A DNA stretch of 56,050 nt, taken from the NCBI GenBank assembly GCA_030428565.1, contig JAUIDR010000021.1, forward strand, positions 1 to 56,050, given 5' to 3'. Positions 8,595-16,831 of this stretch are shown here, one piece after another. The position numbers were made by a program, and so were the translations under genes. Origin of the DNA: Alphaproteobacteria bacterium (GTDB lineage Bacteria; Pseudomonadota; Alphaproteobacteria; UBA7985; JAUIBT01). Position 1 is the stretch's first letter. Each line of letters begins with the position of its first letter. The notes under the pieces are model-generated. The model was not told where the DNA came from. It saw only the letters and a list, made by a program, of their open reading frames with translations, and made no database searches.

Positions 8595-9451
8595 CGCGAT
8601 TGGCCCGCGTCTCGGGTCAGGCCTTGGTCTTGGTTCTGGTCTTGGTTCTGGTCTTGGTTCTGGTTTGGGGATACCGCTGGGCCGACACCTTGATCTGGAT
8701 CGCTCTGCTCTGTTGCGCTCGTCCGCAGCGCGGGCGCATTGGGATCGGCGACCAGGCGGGCGACCTCGCCTTCTATACAATCTTCAAGTTGCTTGAGCAC
8801 ATCGCGCTTGGAAAGGCCTGGCGGGATCGGCGGCAAGATCGACAGCGTAATGCATCCAGGCGCGAAATTGGAAAAGCCGCGCCCCCAATAGAGGCCGGAA
8901 TTCAAGGCCACCGGCACCAAGGGCACGTCCAGCGCGTCATACAAAGCGGCAACGCCGATGTGATAGCTGGTGTCTTCCCCGATGGTGCGGCGGGTGCCTT
9001 CTGGGAAAATCATCAGTTGTGGGGCCCTTGCGGCCATAAGGGCTTTGCCGCGTTCGACCAATAGGCGCAGCGCTTTGCGGCCTTGTTGTCTGTCTAGGGC
9101 GATGACCGGCCAGCGCTGAACAACCCATCCAAACAGCGGTACGTTCAAGAGCTCTTGCTTCATGACATAGCCCGGTCGCGGCAGCAGCAAGCCGGGCATA
9201 AAGGTATCCCAGGCGCTCTGGTGCTTCATGGCAAATATGCAGGGCCCTTGCGGCAGGTTCTCCTTGCCAATAACGCGATAGCGGATGCCCAGCAGGGCCC
9301 ATGCCAGCACCATGATGCCCTTCAGCCAGACCCGCTTCAGCGGATTGAGCACCCTAAGGCCAAGCGGGCTCGTTAAGATCATGGCCAGTGCCAAAACCGC
9401 GCCCCAGAGCCAAAACAGCGCGGTGAATATATAGCGGCGAAGGGTGTACAT
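8591..9451 (-). CDS. plsC: 1-acyl-sn-glycerol-3-phosphate acyltransferase
   Basis: It acylates lysophosphatidic acid to phosphatidic acid in membrane phospholipid synthesis. One or two N-terminal membrane helices (residues 8-55) precede the PlsC domain, which has the catalytic KHQSAWDT (H-x4-D) and FPEGTRR motifs and the downstream VPVALNSGLYW block. The core ends near residue 235. The last 45 residues are a Gln/Asn/Asp repeat encoded by 12-bp tandem repeats, unusual for this enzyme. It overlaps the zinc-ribbon gene by four bases. Confidence 0.9.
   Translation of the reverse strand: MYTLRRYIFTALFWLWGAVLALAMILTSPLGLRVLNPLKRVWLKGIMVLAWALLGIRYRVIGKENLPQGPCIFAMKHQSAWDTFMPGLLLPRPGYVMKQELLNVPLFGWVVQRWPVIALDRQQGRKALRLLVERGKALMAARAPQLMIFPEGTRRTIGEDTSYHIGVAALYDALDVPLVPVALNSGLYWGRGFSNFAPGCITLSILPPIPPGLSKRDVLKQLEDCIEGEVARLVADPNAPALRTSATEQSDPDQGVGPAVSPNQNQDQNQDQNQDQGLTRDAGQSR
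8623..8664. repeat. 12-bp tandem repeat, 3.5 copies, in plsC
   Basis: Three identical units CTTGGTTCTGGT (8629, 8641, 8653) and a preceding half unit encode an Asn-Gln-Asp-Gln repeat in the C-terminal tail of PlsC. Identity between units points to recent expansion or slippage. Confidence 0.9.
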
Positions 9452-9683
9452 GCGTGGCGACCGGTGATGCAGCGAAAAGCAAGGGCAGAAGAGTCCGCGA
9501 CTTATATCATCAAGTTGAGGCTATGGGAATGAGCGCGCAAGGCGCAGAGGTTCAGACGGTATTGTTTCGAAATCGGAAACGCACCGGCGCCAAGATGCCG
9601 CCTTGTTGCGCGGACCGCAGCCTCTAACTCTAGCACTAGAAACAGAACCCCGACTTCCGACCTCACGAGGAGACCAGCGGCTT

Positions 9684-10652
9684 ATGGGCATGCTAGTGAA
9701 TGGCGAATGGCTGAGCGACGATCAGCAAAAACGTAGCTCAGGTGGACGCTTTGTGCGGCCCGATTCGGGTTTTCGCGCTTGGATCGGTGATAATGAAGCC
9801 TTTCCGGCGGCGCTGGGGCGCTATCATCTCTATGTCGCGCTGGCCTGCCCATGGGCGCACCGCACGCTGATTTATCGCGCGCTGAAAGATCTGGCGCTGC
9901 ATATTTCGGTATCGGTCGTCCACCCGCTGATGTTGGAAAACGGTTGGACCTTCGACGAAGCCCCCGGGGTCGTGCCCGATCCCAACCTGTCGGCGTCTTA
10001 CCTGCACCAAGTCTATACGGCCGCCAAGCCCGACTATAGCGGCCGCGTGACCGTGCCGGTATTATGGGACAAACAAAGCGGCCAGATCGTTTCCAACGAA
10101 TCGTCCGAAATCATCCGCATGTTCAACTCGGCCTTCGATCACCTGACGGGCAACCGTCTGGACTTCTACCCCGCAGAGCTGCGCGCGGAAATCGACGCGG
10201 TCAACGAGCGTGTTTATCGGGACGTGAATAACGGCGTCTACAAGGCTGGCTTTGCTACAAAGCAGAGCGTCTATGACGAAGAAGTGGGCGCGCTGTTTGA
10301 CACGCTAGATTGGCTCGAAATGCGTCTTAGCCGGCAGCCCTATCTGGTCGGCGATCAGATCACCGAGGCCGACTGGCGTTTGCTGCCGACGCTGTTGCGC
10401 TTTGATGCGGTCTACGTTGGGCACTTCAAGTGCAACCTGCGCCGTGTGGCAAACTATCCGGCCTTGTCGGATTATTTGGCGCGGCTCTACCGCCACCCTG
10501 GGGTCGCCGCGACGGTCAATATGGATCACATCAAACAGCACTATTACGGCAGCCATAAGTCGCTGAACCCCAGCGGCATCGTGCCCAAGGGCCCCGAGCT
10601 GCCATTCATGCGAGCTGATGCGCCCAGCCAGCAGGCAACACGAGCGGTCTAG
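9684..10652 (+). CDS. yqjG: Glutathionyl-hydroquinone reductase (Xi-class GST)
   Basis: It reduces glutathionyl-hydroquinones to hydroquinones with glutathione. The 322-residue product has the Xi-class signature ALACPWAHR, with the catalytic cysteine at about residue 55, then VSVVHPLM, VPVLWDKQ and NESSEIIRMFN, and the all-helical C-terminal domain with ITEADWRLLPTLLRFDAVYVGHFK. I chose the ATG at 9684, preceded by GAGGAG, since the 27 residues upstream in frame have no counterpart in the family. It is divergent from plsC. Confidence 0.92.
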   Translation: MGMLVNGEWLSDDQQKRSSGGRFVRPDSGFRAWIGDNEAFPAALGRYHLYVALACPWAHRTLIYRALKDLALHISVSVVHPLMLENGWTFDEAPGVVPDPNLSASYLHQVYTAAKPDYSGRVTVPVLWDKQSGQIVSNESSEIIRMFNSAFDHLTGNRLDFYPAELRAEIDAVNERVYRDVNNGVYKAGFATKQSVYDEEVGALFDTLDWLEMRLSRQPYLVGDQITEADWRLLPTLLRFDAVYVGHFKCNLRRVANYPALSDYLARLYRHPGVAATVNMDHIKQHYYGSHKSLNPSGIVPKGPELPFMRADAPSQQATRAV

Positions 10653-10770
10653 CCAAGTTGGACGTAGCCGACGACTGCTTGCAGTCAGCCGCAATACTGA
10701 AACGTTTACAATTTTGCGTGTTTCAGGGGCTAATTAATGCAATTGTGATGAAGGTTTCGTTGATTTTTTA

Positions 10771-10800
10771 TTGAAATGTGTTAACCGCGGATGGGATAAA
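10771..10800 (+). promoter_or_regulatory. Possible sigma-70 promoter of the L,D-transpeptidase gene
   Basis: A -35 box TTGAAA (10771-10776, five of six) and a -10 box GATAAA (10795-10800, four of six) lie 18 bp apart, 27 bp upstream of the start codon. They sit in an AT-rich stretch (10690-10820) that contrasts with the surrounding DNA. Confidence 0.35.
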
Positions 10801-10826
10801 TTTAATCGTCTTTTGGGGATCATTTC

Positions 10827-11420
10827 ATGCATCGCATTCTTGCAATGGCTGGCTTGTTCAGCCTTCTATTCTCGGTCCCAGCCGTCGCGCTGGATGTCAC
10901 TAACCCTAGCACGAGCCTGGAGGCGCAAAGCGGCCTGGCTAGCCAGGATGCCTACCAGGGGACACAGTTGGCTGCGACAACCTTCAAGAGTTCGCGTGTC
11001 TCCAATTATGGCAACTGGAACACAGGCCCGCGCAGAAACGTCAAAGCCAGTTTGGGCTCGCGCGCGGGCAACGTGGTGGCCAAAATCGACCTGTCGCGTC
11101 AGGAGATGGAAGTCTACATAAACGGCAATCTGCGCCATACCTGGAAGATTTCGTCGGGCCGGTCGGGCTACGGCACGCCACGTGGCACCTATCGTCCGCA
11201 ACGGATCTATTCGTCGTACTTTTCGCGCAAGTACGACAACGCGCCCATGCCAAGCGCGGTCTTCTTTAGCGGCGGCTATGCGGTTCATGGCACCGGCCAT
11301 ATCTCAGCCCTAGGCCGTCGCGCCTCACATGGTTGCGTGCGTTTGCATCCCGGCAATGCGCGTCAGTTTTTCAATTTGGCCAAGACCTATGGCCGCAACA
11401 TCAAGATCCAGATCCGCTAG
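10827..11420 (+). CDS. Periplasmic L,D-transpeptidase (YkuD domain)
   Basis: It likely forms 3-3 peptidoglycan crosslinks or anchors proteins to peptidoglycan. A cleaved signal peptide (residues 1-22, ending PAVA) is followed by a low-complexity linker to about residue 80 and then the YkuD domain. The catalytic block is complete: H154 in VHGTGHIS and SHGCVRL with the nucleophile C170. The length of 197 residues is normal for the minimal single-domain type without LysM. GGGGAT precedes the start. Confidence 0.9.
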   Translation: MHRILAMAGLFSLLFSVPAVALDVTNPSTSLEAQSGLASQDAYQGTQLAATTFKSSRVSNYGNWNTGPRRNVKASLGSRAGNVVAKIDLSRQEMEVYINGNLRHTWKISSGRSGYGTPRGTYRPQRIYSSYFSRKYDNAPMPSAVFFSGGYAVHGTGHISALGRRASHGCVRLHPGNARQFFNLAKTYGRNIKIQIR

Positions 11421-11470
11421 TTTGAGCGCTATCTGATCGCGGGCGCCCTGCGGGATGTCAGCAAAATAAC

Positions 11471-11507
11471 AAGGGCTAGCGGTCGCTCGATCGCTGGCCC
11501 TTTCTTG
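11471..11507 (+). terminator. Terminator after the L,D-transpeptidase gene
   Basis: An 11-bp stem (11471-11481 with 11492-11502, one G-T pair) has a 10-base loop and runs into a short T-rich tail, 50 bp after the stop codon. Confidence 0.65.
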
Positions 11508-11605
11508 TTAGCGGGCGCGGCTGCGTTGGGATGGCCGACGTAGGCCGAGCGCCTCTGAATTGCTGGTTTGTGCTGGCTACAAAAGTCTGCTAGCTCCAGA
11601 GCATC

Positions 11606-12049
11606 ATGCAAAGTTTGACCCTTATTTTTATTGCCCTCGGCGGCGCGCTGGGAGCTTTGGCCCGCTATAGCCTAGCGCTGCTGGGGCAGGCTTGGGGCTG
11701 GAGCGGCCTGCCTTGGGCGACCCTGTTGGCCAACACCTTGGGCTGCTTTTTGATGGGCTTGATCGCAATGCCCGTGACCGCGGCGCTGTTGGCCGGTCCA
11801 GACCATGCCGCTTGGGCGACCGCGGTGCGCGCCTTTGTGATGGTGGGCTTTTTGGGAGCCTTTACCACCTATTCCAGCTTTTCGCTGGAGGTTTGGCGCC
11901 TGTTTGAAGCGCCCCACGCTAGTGGAGGGTTTGCCGGTGCGGGCTTGACGGCTCTGGGCTATGCAGGCGGGACGCTGATTATGGCGGTTGTGGCTTGCGG
12001 CCTGGGCCTGTGGCTGGGCGCAATAATTATGCAGGTGCGAGCGGCCTAG
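11606..12049 (+). CDS. crcB: Fluoride exporter CrcB/Fluc
   Basis: This is a fluoride channel of four membrane helices that acts as a dual-topology dimer. Family motifs are present: GGALGALARY in helix 1, ATLLANTLGCFLMG in helix 2 and GFLGAFTTYSSFSLE in helix 3, with the pore phenylalanines and the sodium-site region. The length of 147 residues is slightly above the usual 125, from a longer loop before helix 4. It is 40 bp upstream of the pseudouridine synthase gene, a linkage seen in many alphaproteobacteria. I found no fluoride riboswitch in the leader. Confidence 0.93.
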   Translation: MQSLTLIFIALGGALGALARYSLALLGQAWGWSGLPWATLLANTLGCFLMGLIAMPVTAALLAGPDHAAWATAVRAFVMVGFLGAFTTYSSFSLEVWRLFEAPHASGGFAGAGLTALGYAGGTLIMAVVACGLGLWLGAIIMQVRAA

Positions 12050-12089
12050 CCCCTTTCGCAGGCACTTGAAGCTTTAAAAGGACAGAGCA

Positions 12090-13109
12090 ATGAGCAAGAC
12101 CGCCGTTACTCAAGAGACCGTAGCGCGAGAGTTTGACGGCCAGCGTCTGGATCGTTGGTTTAAACAACACCGCCCAGGACTGAGCTTTGGCCGCCTGTCA
12201 AAGTTATTGCGAACGGGTCAAATTCGGGTCGATTCAAAGCGCGCCAAGCCCGATACACGCTTGGCCGCCGGGCAGGTCATTCGCATTCCGCCTTTGGATG
12301 CTGAGGCCTTGGTCGCCCCGGCGGGCAGCGCTGCCGGGGCGCGTCCGGCGCTGAGCGAAGCCGATCGCGACATGCTGGACGATGCCTTGGTCTATGAAGA
12401 CGATGATCTTGTCGCCCTGAACAAACCACCCGGTCTGGCCGTTCAAGGGGGCTCTGGCACGTCGCGTCACCTGGACGGGCTGGTCGCGGGCTGGCGTAAG
12501 CAGGGCCGTTTGCGCTTGGTTCACCGCTTGGATAAGGACACATCAGGGCTGATTTTGCTGGCCAAGAGCGTCGGTGCAGCCAACCGTTTGACCCAGGCTT
12601 TCAAAGCCGGAGAGATCGAAAAGACCTATTGGGCCATTGTGGTCGGCCGTCCGCCCTATATGTCGGGTGAGATCAAGGCCCCCATCGCAAAAATGCCCGG
12701 CGGTCGGCCTGGCGGGGCCAGCACGGGCGCAGAAAAGATGATGGTCAGCGACGGTGGTCAATTTGCCTTGACCCATTACCAGGTCTTGGACCGCGCGGGC
12801 AAACGTGCGGCTTGGCTGGCGCTGTCGCCGCGCACGGGGCGCACCCACCAGTTGCGCGTTCACTGCCAGCACATGGGCACGCCGATCTTGGGCGACGGCA
12901 AGTATGGGGCTCAAGAGGCCTTCTTGGACGGGCTGGATTTGTCGCGCAAATTGCACCTGCACGCGCGTCAACTATTGGTGCCGCACCCAGAACTGGGTGA
13001 GCTGCGCTTGACCGCGGATTTGCCCGCCCACATGGCTGCGACGTTTGAGACGCTTGGCTTTAGCCTGAGCGAGGCCCGCGACCTGGACGAAGAAGCGCCT
13101 TGGCGGTAG
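12090..13109 (+). CDS. rluC: RluA-family 23S rRNA pseudouridine synthase
   Basis: It isomerises specific uridines of 23S rRNA. An N-terminal S4 RNA-binding domain (residues 15-65) is followed by the catalytic domain with HRLDKDTSG, where D148 is the expected nucleophilic aspartate, and with SPRTGRTHQLRVH. The 339-residue length fits RluC/RluD-type enzymes. Which uridines it modifies cannot be told from sequence, so the symbol RluC is provisional. AAGGAC precedes the start. It sits between crcB and the HAD phosphatase. Confidence 0.88.
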   Translation: MSKTAVTQETVAREFDGQRLDRWFKQHRPGLSFGRLSKLLRTGQIRVDSKRAKPDTRLAAGQVIRIPPLDAEALVAPAGSAAGARPALSEADRDMLDDALVYEDDDLVALNKPPGLAVQGGSGTSRHLDGLVAGWRKQGRLRLVHRLDKDTSGLILLAKSVGAANRLTQAFKAGEIEKTYWAIVVGRPPYMSGEIKAPIAKMPGGRPGGASTGAEKMMVSDGGQFALTHYQVLDRAGKRAAWLALSPRTGRTHQLRVHCQHMGTPILGDGKYGAQEAFLDGLDLSRKLHLHARQLLVPHPELGELRLTADLPAHMAATFETLGFSLSEARDLDEEAPWR

Positions 13110-13241
13110 CGGTTGGGTGCTCATGGTCCGTTGTTGGCTGCGATAGCCTCTGGCTTGGCTGGCCGCTGGCTGGGATGAGCAGCCTTGGGAGGCGTTGGCC
13201 AGAGGCGACGTGTTGAGTTTTGACAAAAAGGCAGACTATCT

Positions 13242-13916
13242 ATGACCGATCCCGTCCACCGTTTTCGCCTGTTGGCGTTTGATTTTGATGGCACTTTGGC
13301 CGACAGCAGCGCCAATATCTATCGGGCGGCGCGGGGCGCCTTTGCGAGCCTGGGGCTGGACTACCCCGGCGATGCTGCGGTGGGCGCGACGGTCGGGCTC
13401 GACCTTATGGGTTGTGCGCGGCTCTGGTTGCCAGAGGGCGAGCTTGGCGACCACATCGCGTTGGCCGATGCCTACAAGCGCAGCTTTGTCAGCATGCGCC
13501 AGCAGGGCGACTTTCAAGAGCCCTTGTTCGACGGGGTGCGTGAGACCTTGGCCGAACTCAGCCACGACGCGGTTTTTATGGGAATTTGTACCGGTAAAAA
13601 TCGGCGGGGCCTGGATCACATGCTAGCATATCATCAGATCGAGCATCACTTCCACACCCTGCAAACCCCTGACACAAACGCCTCAAAGCCCGCACCCGAT
13701 ATGGTGATTTCGGCGCTGGGCGAGACCGGATGTGAGGCGCGTGATTGTGTGGTGGTGGGCGACACCAGCTTTGATATGGCCATGGCCAAAGCGGCGGGTG
13801 CCTTGGCTATCGGGGTCAGCTATGGCCATCATGTCGAAGAACGGCTGCTGGATGCGGGTGCCGATCTTATTATTCACGCTATGGTCGAGCTGCCTGCTGC
13901 CTTAGCCCGCTTTTGA
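13242..13916 (+). CDS. HAD-family phosphatase, Gph-like
   Basis: A haloacid dehalogenase hydrolase with all four motifs: FDFDGTLADS (nucleophile aspartate), a threonine in GICTGKNRRG, the lysine in NASKPAPDM, and VVGDTSFDMAMAKAAG. The helical cap fits subfamily IA, which includes phosphoglycolate phosphatase. The crcB-rluC-HAD order is common in alphaproteobacteria, where an ATP12 chaperone gene often follows. Here no such gene follows. The substrate is unproven. Confidence 0.85.
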   Translation: MTDPVHRFRLLAFDFDGTLADSSANIYRAARGAFASLGLDYPGDAAVGATVGLDLMGCARLWLPEGELGDHIALADAYKRSFVSMRQQGDFQEPLFDGVRETLAELSHDAVFMGICTGKNRRGLDHMLAYHQIEHHFHTLQTPDTNASKPAPDMVISALGETGCEARDCVVVGDTSFDMAMAKAAGALAIGVSYGHHVEERLLDAGADLIIHAMVELPAALARF

Positions 13917-13940
13917 CCTAACCCGCAAAAGACCTTTGGG

Positions 13941-14018
13941 CCAGACGCGCGGGCCAGACACGCGGGCCAGACGCGTGGACCAGACGCGTGGACCAGACAC
14001 GTGGACCAGACACGCGGG
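13941..14018. repeat. 13-bp tandem repeat, six units
   Basis: Six units begin at 13941, 13954, 13967, 13980, 13993 and 14006, with consensus CCAGACGCGTGGA and few mismatches. The array is intergenic, 24 bp after the HAD phosphatase stop. Confidence 0.9.
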
Positions 14019-14072
14019 CTGGCAATAGCCGCTAAGCGTAAACGAGCAATAGCTGGAGCGCGAGACACTACA

Positions 14073-14115
14073 CTAGATCGAGCCACACCAGCACAGAGCG
14101 GTGTACTCGATCTAG
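14073..14115. other. Perfect 10-bp inverted repeat (hairpin)
   Basis: CTAGATCGAG at 14073-14082 pairs with CTCGATCTAG at 14106-14115, and an inner ACACC/GGTGT pair lengthens the stem. No T run follows, so a normal intrinsic terminator is unlikely. It lies between convergent genes and between two 13-bp repeat arrays. Confidence 0.6.
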
Positions 14116-14147
14116 CGGCTGGGCTGCGCGTTGCCCGGATAGCACAT

Positions 14148-14204
14148 CCTCATAGTGCATCCTGGCAGCGCACCCTAGAAGCGCACCCTGGCAGCGCACC
14201 CTGG
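14148..14204. repeat. Second 13-bp tandem repeat, three to four units
   Basis: Units start at 14161, 14174 and 14187 (consensus CCTGGCAGCGCAC), with a degenerate unit before at 14148 and a partial one after. It has the same period as the array at 13941 but an unrelated sequence. Confidence 0.75.
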
Positions 14205-14211
14205 GTTGGCG

Positions 14212-14964
14212 CTATCGGGACAGGATCAAGAACTGATCGGCCGCCAAGGCCTTGGTTGCGGCTAGCAGATCAATCTCGCCCACATTGACGACGGTGCCCT
14301 GGGTCGCAAAGATTTGGTCTTCCAGCTCAGGGGGAATGCCCGGTGGCCAAAGCAAGTCACGCTTCAGAAAGTCGTCCGGCAGGCACACGGTGTCTGTGCA
14401 ACCGCCGCCGAAGATTGCTGGAATCATTTCTATTTTCGGTATGTTGATACAACTCGCAAGTGGGACGCCGTGGCACAGGACCGCTTCGCGAGGATCGATG
14501 CAGCGCTTTAGAACTGGGTTGAACCATTCACCCTCGGGGCAGTTTGGTAGGAGGGCGCTGCAGTCGGTGAGTTTGCACAACTGTTCCAGGTTAGCCTGAT
14601 TGTGCTTAGCCGCTTCGATGAGGGGGTGCGCCGAGGGCATAGGGCTGGCCTTGTCACGTCTTGGGCTTATGCCGCCGCCACAGATTTGGACCCAAGGGCT
14701 GTCGGGCCCGTAGTAGATATACATACAGATATCTGGGATTTTGGAGAACATGATCTGTTCGACCGTCAATTCTCCATTCTCGCCCAACACAAGCTGCCCT
14801 GAACCTGGCGGCAGCGTGTCAAGGTTGGGTCGCTTTGCCAGCAGATCAGCGAGAGCCCCTCGGTCGATGACCAACAAGTCCTGCGCGTGAAGGCCGGGGG
14901 CCAGTCCTAAGCTGGCGACCAAGCTGCACAGCGCCACCAGAACGGTTCTAAATCGCAATAGCAT
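14212..14964 (-). CDS. Secreted cysteine-rich protein of unknown function
   Basis: I do not recognise a family. The 250-residue product starts with a typical signal peptide (about residues 1-27, ending GLHA before QD). The mature part has about ten cysteines, clustered from residue 80 to 200 (DICMYIYY, VQICGGG, QLCKLTDC, NCPEG, RCIDP, CHGVPLASC, GGGCTDTVC), which fits a disulfide-bonded periplasmic or extracellular protein. I chose the ATG at 14964, preceded by GAGGAG, over a longer frame. It is monocistronic, with an AT-rich leader, and convergent with the HAD phosphatase gene. Confidence 0.65.
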   Translation of the reverse strand: MLLRFRTVLVALCSLVASLGLAPGLHAQDLLVIDRGALADLLAKRPNLDTLPPGSGQLVLGENGELTVEQIMFSKIPDICMYIYYGPDSPWVQICGGGISPRRDKASPMPSAHPLIEAAKHNQANLEQLCKLTDCSALLPNCPEGEWFNPVLKRCIDPREAVLCHGVPLASCINIPKIEMIPAIFGGGCTDTVCLPDDFLKRDLLWPPGIPPELEDQIFATQGTVVNVGEIDLLAATKALAADQFLILSR

Positions 14965-15046
14965 ATGCCACTCCTCGGTTTGTTGACCGGGAGAACATAT
15001 CACAACTTAAAACATAAATATGCTTTTAAATAAATAGCACCATATA

Positions 15047-16342
15047 TTAGCTAGGCAAGCGGCCCGTGGCCATGACCGGCAAGCTGGCACCGAACCCTTG
15101 GCCAAAGCCCATCGCCTCGGTGATGAGGCGCTTTTTCAGGCGCGGCATGCGATGAACAGCGGCCAGGCCCAAATCGCGCGCGATGCGTAGCGGCGGAAAG
15201 CCGGTCGAGAACAGCCGATCCAGGGCATCGGTGGCAGCCAGCATGGCGGCGTTGTCGGGTCGCCGCCAGGCTTGATAGCGCTCCAATTGGTGGAGGTCAC
15301 CCAGCGCTAGGCCGCGTTTGCGCGATTCCACCAAGATCTCGGCCAGGCTGGCGATATCCTTCAACGCCAAGTTAAAGCCCTGGCCAGCGATGGGGTGAAC
15401 GCCGTGGGCGGCGTCGCCAACCAGGGCAAGGCCGGGTTGTACATAGCGGTCGGCGTGCTGGGCGGAAAGCGGGTAAACCCAGCGTTGGCCAACGGGGGTA
15501 AGGCGGCCCAACCAGGGCCCAAAGCTGGCATTGAGGCAATCGGCCAGATCGTTTTGGTCCAATTTCGACAGCCCTTTGACCGCCGCCTCGGACTTGGTCC
15601 AGACCAGAGAGGAGCGATGGGTTCCATCCGGCAGGTCGGGCAGCGGCAAGGCTGCAAAAGGGCCATCGGGCATAAAGTGTTCAAAGGCCCAATTGTTGTG
15701 CGGTTGTTCGTGGTGCAAACAGGTGACCAGCGCCCACTGGTTATAGGGGATAAATCGCAGCCCAATTTTGGCGGCCTTGCGGGTGGGTGAGGGGCGGCCA
15801 TCGCACGCCAGCACCAAATCGGCGGTCAAGCGGCGACCGTCTTTCATGCCAAGGGTCGGTAGCGGACCCGAGAAATCGAAGTCAGCGACCTCGCATTCGG
15901 TCCAAAGGTGCTCGCCCAGCGCCGCGCTCATAGCCTGGAACAAGACCCGGCGAATGGGCTGGTTTTCGGTGATGTAGCCCATGGGGCCGGCCTTGTAGGT
16001 CTCGGCCTCGCGAAGACCCAAATCATCGACATTAAAGGTCATTTGCAGGGGCGAGATGCGCCCATTGCGCTTGGCGTCGGTGATGCGGATATGGTCGATG
16101 GCGCTGGCGTAAGGCGCCATGTCTTGCCAAAGGTCCAGGGCTTCAAAGATCTGCTGACCCGCTTTGGCGATAGCATGGCCGCGGCCATCGAAACTGTCAT
16201 CCAGCGTTGTGGGGTAGGGGGCCCGCTCGATCAATCGCACATCAAACCCCAGGCGCGCAAAGGTGATGGCGGTGGTCATGCCGGCGAAACTGCCGCCGAT
16301 GATGGCAATTTCACAACGGTCGCTGACAGAGGTGGCGGACAT
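15047..16342 (-). CDS. FAD-dependent UbiH/UbiF-type monooxygenase
   Basis: A flavoprotein hydroxylase of the ubiquinone biosynthesis type. It has the N-terminal dinucleotide fold IAIIGGSFAGMTTAI, the middle motif LACDGRPSPTR (the DG motif) and the FAD-ribityl motif LVGDAAHGVHPIAGQGFNLALKD that marks the UbiH/UbiF/Coq6 group. The ring position it hydroxylates cannot be told. I chose the ATG at 16342, since the 29 residues upstream in frame have no place in the fold. It is divergent from amtB, whose long leader lies between them. Confidence 0.87.
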   Translation of the reverse strand: MSATSVSDRCEIAIIGGSFAGMTTAITFARLGFDVRLIERAPYPTTLDDSFDGRGHAIAKAGQQIFEALDLWQDMAPYASAIDHIRITDAKRNGRISPLQMTFNVDDLGLREAETYKAGPMGYITENQPIRRVLFQAMSAALGEHLWTECEVADFDFSGPLPTLGMKDGRRLTADLVLACDGRPSPTRKAAKIGLRFIPYNQWALVTCLHHEQPHNNWAFEHFMPDGPFAALPLPDLPDGTHRSSLVWTKSEAAVKGLSKLDQNDLADCLNASFGPWLGRLTPVGQRWVYPLSAQHADRYVQPGLALVGDAAHGVHPIAGQGFNLALKDIASLAEILVESRKRGLALGDLHQLERYQAWRRPDNAAMLAATDALDRLFSTGFPPLRIARDLGLAAVHRMPRLKKRLITEAMGFGQGFGASLPVMATGRLPS

Positions 16343-16544
16343 GGCAAGGCTCCTAACGCAAGGCCCAAAGGATGAGTGGCGCCGCGCGGGCATCGCGCGC
16401 ACCGACCCTCCTGATAATAATGTTCTCACTATAGGAGCCTAGAGCGCCGTTGCGACTGGGACAAGGAGGCACAGCGGCATTCTACGGCCCAGGGAGGGAA
16501 CGCTTGGTTACAAGGGAAAAAATGCCTTCGGCTAAAATGGCTAA

Positions 16545-16616
16545 ATTTTGGTCAAGATATTAGATTGGCGCAAAATTTGACTAAATCCTACGCTCACGTG
16601 GTTAAAATATAGTCAA
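16545..16616. promoter_or_regulatory. Three copies of an A/T-GTCAA motif upstream of amtB
   Basis: The element ATTTtGGTCAA occurs at 16545-16555, TTGACTAAAT (its inverse) at 16577-16586, and ATATAGTCAA at 16607-16616. Centres are about 30 bp apart. They lie 100-170 bp upstream of the sigma-54-like element, where an enhancer-binding activator would act. They do not match the usual NtrC palindrome, so the binding protein is unknown. Confidence 0.35.
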
Positions 16617-16714
16617 CACAGTGACGGCCACATGAGCGCGTTCTGCTGTCTCAATGGGTAGAATTGAAGAGGTAACGTATTGAAATATCGTACAAATATT
16701 GGGGATTTCCAAAG

Positions 16715-16731
16715 TTGGCACGGTCTGTGAA
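16715..16731 (+). promoter_or_regulatory. Weak sigma-54-like promoter of amtB
   Basis: TTGGCACGGTCTGTGAA matches the -24 box perfectly (TTGGCACG) but has GA in place of GC at -12. It lies about 100 bp upstream of the amtB start. Nitrogen control of amtB through RpoN is the rule in proteobacteria, which supports the reading. Confidence 0.45.
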
Positions 16732-16831
16732 AGGAGAGGGCAAGAGGCAAAGTCACATGCAAGGCTTTGCCCCTCCCAACAAAGACAACCCTAACCCTCC
16801 AAATCACAACGACCAACTAGGGAAAGACACA

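Larger units (their letters stand above)
16343..16831. other. Long leader between the UbiH-type gene and amtB
   Basis: No gene is supported. The stretch 16515-16625 is AT-rich and holds three copies of a GTCAA-containing motif. A sigma-54-like element lies at 16715. The size and content suit a regulated promoter region for amtB. Confidence 0.6.

Noticed and set aside
11511-11605. Fluoride riboswitch in the crcB leader
   Set aside because: The GGGATGG stretch recalls the start of the motif, but the required pseudoknot pairing and the later TGATG segment are absent.
13941-14018. CRISPR array
   Set aside because: Units are 13 bp and directly adjacent with no spacers, and no cas genes are near.
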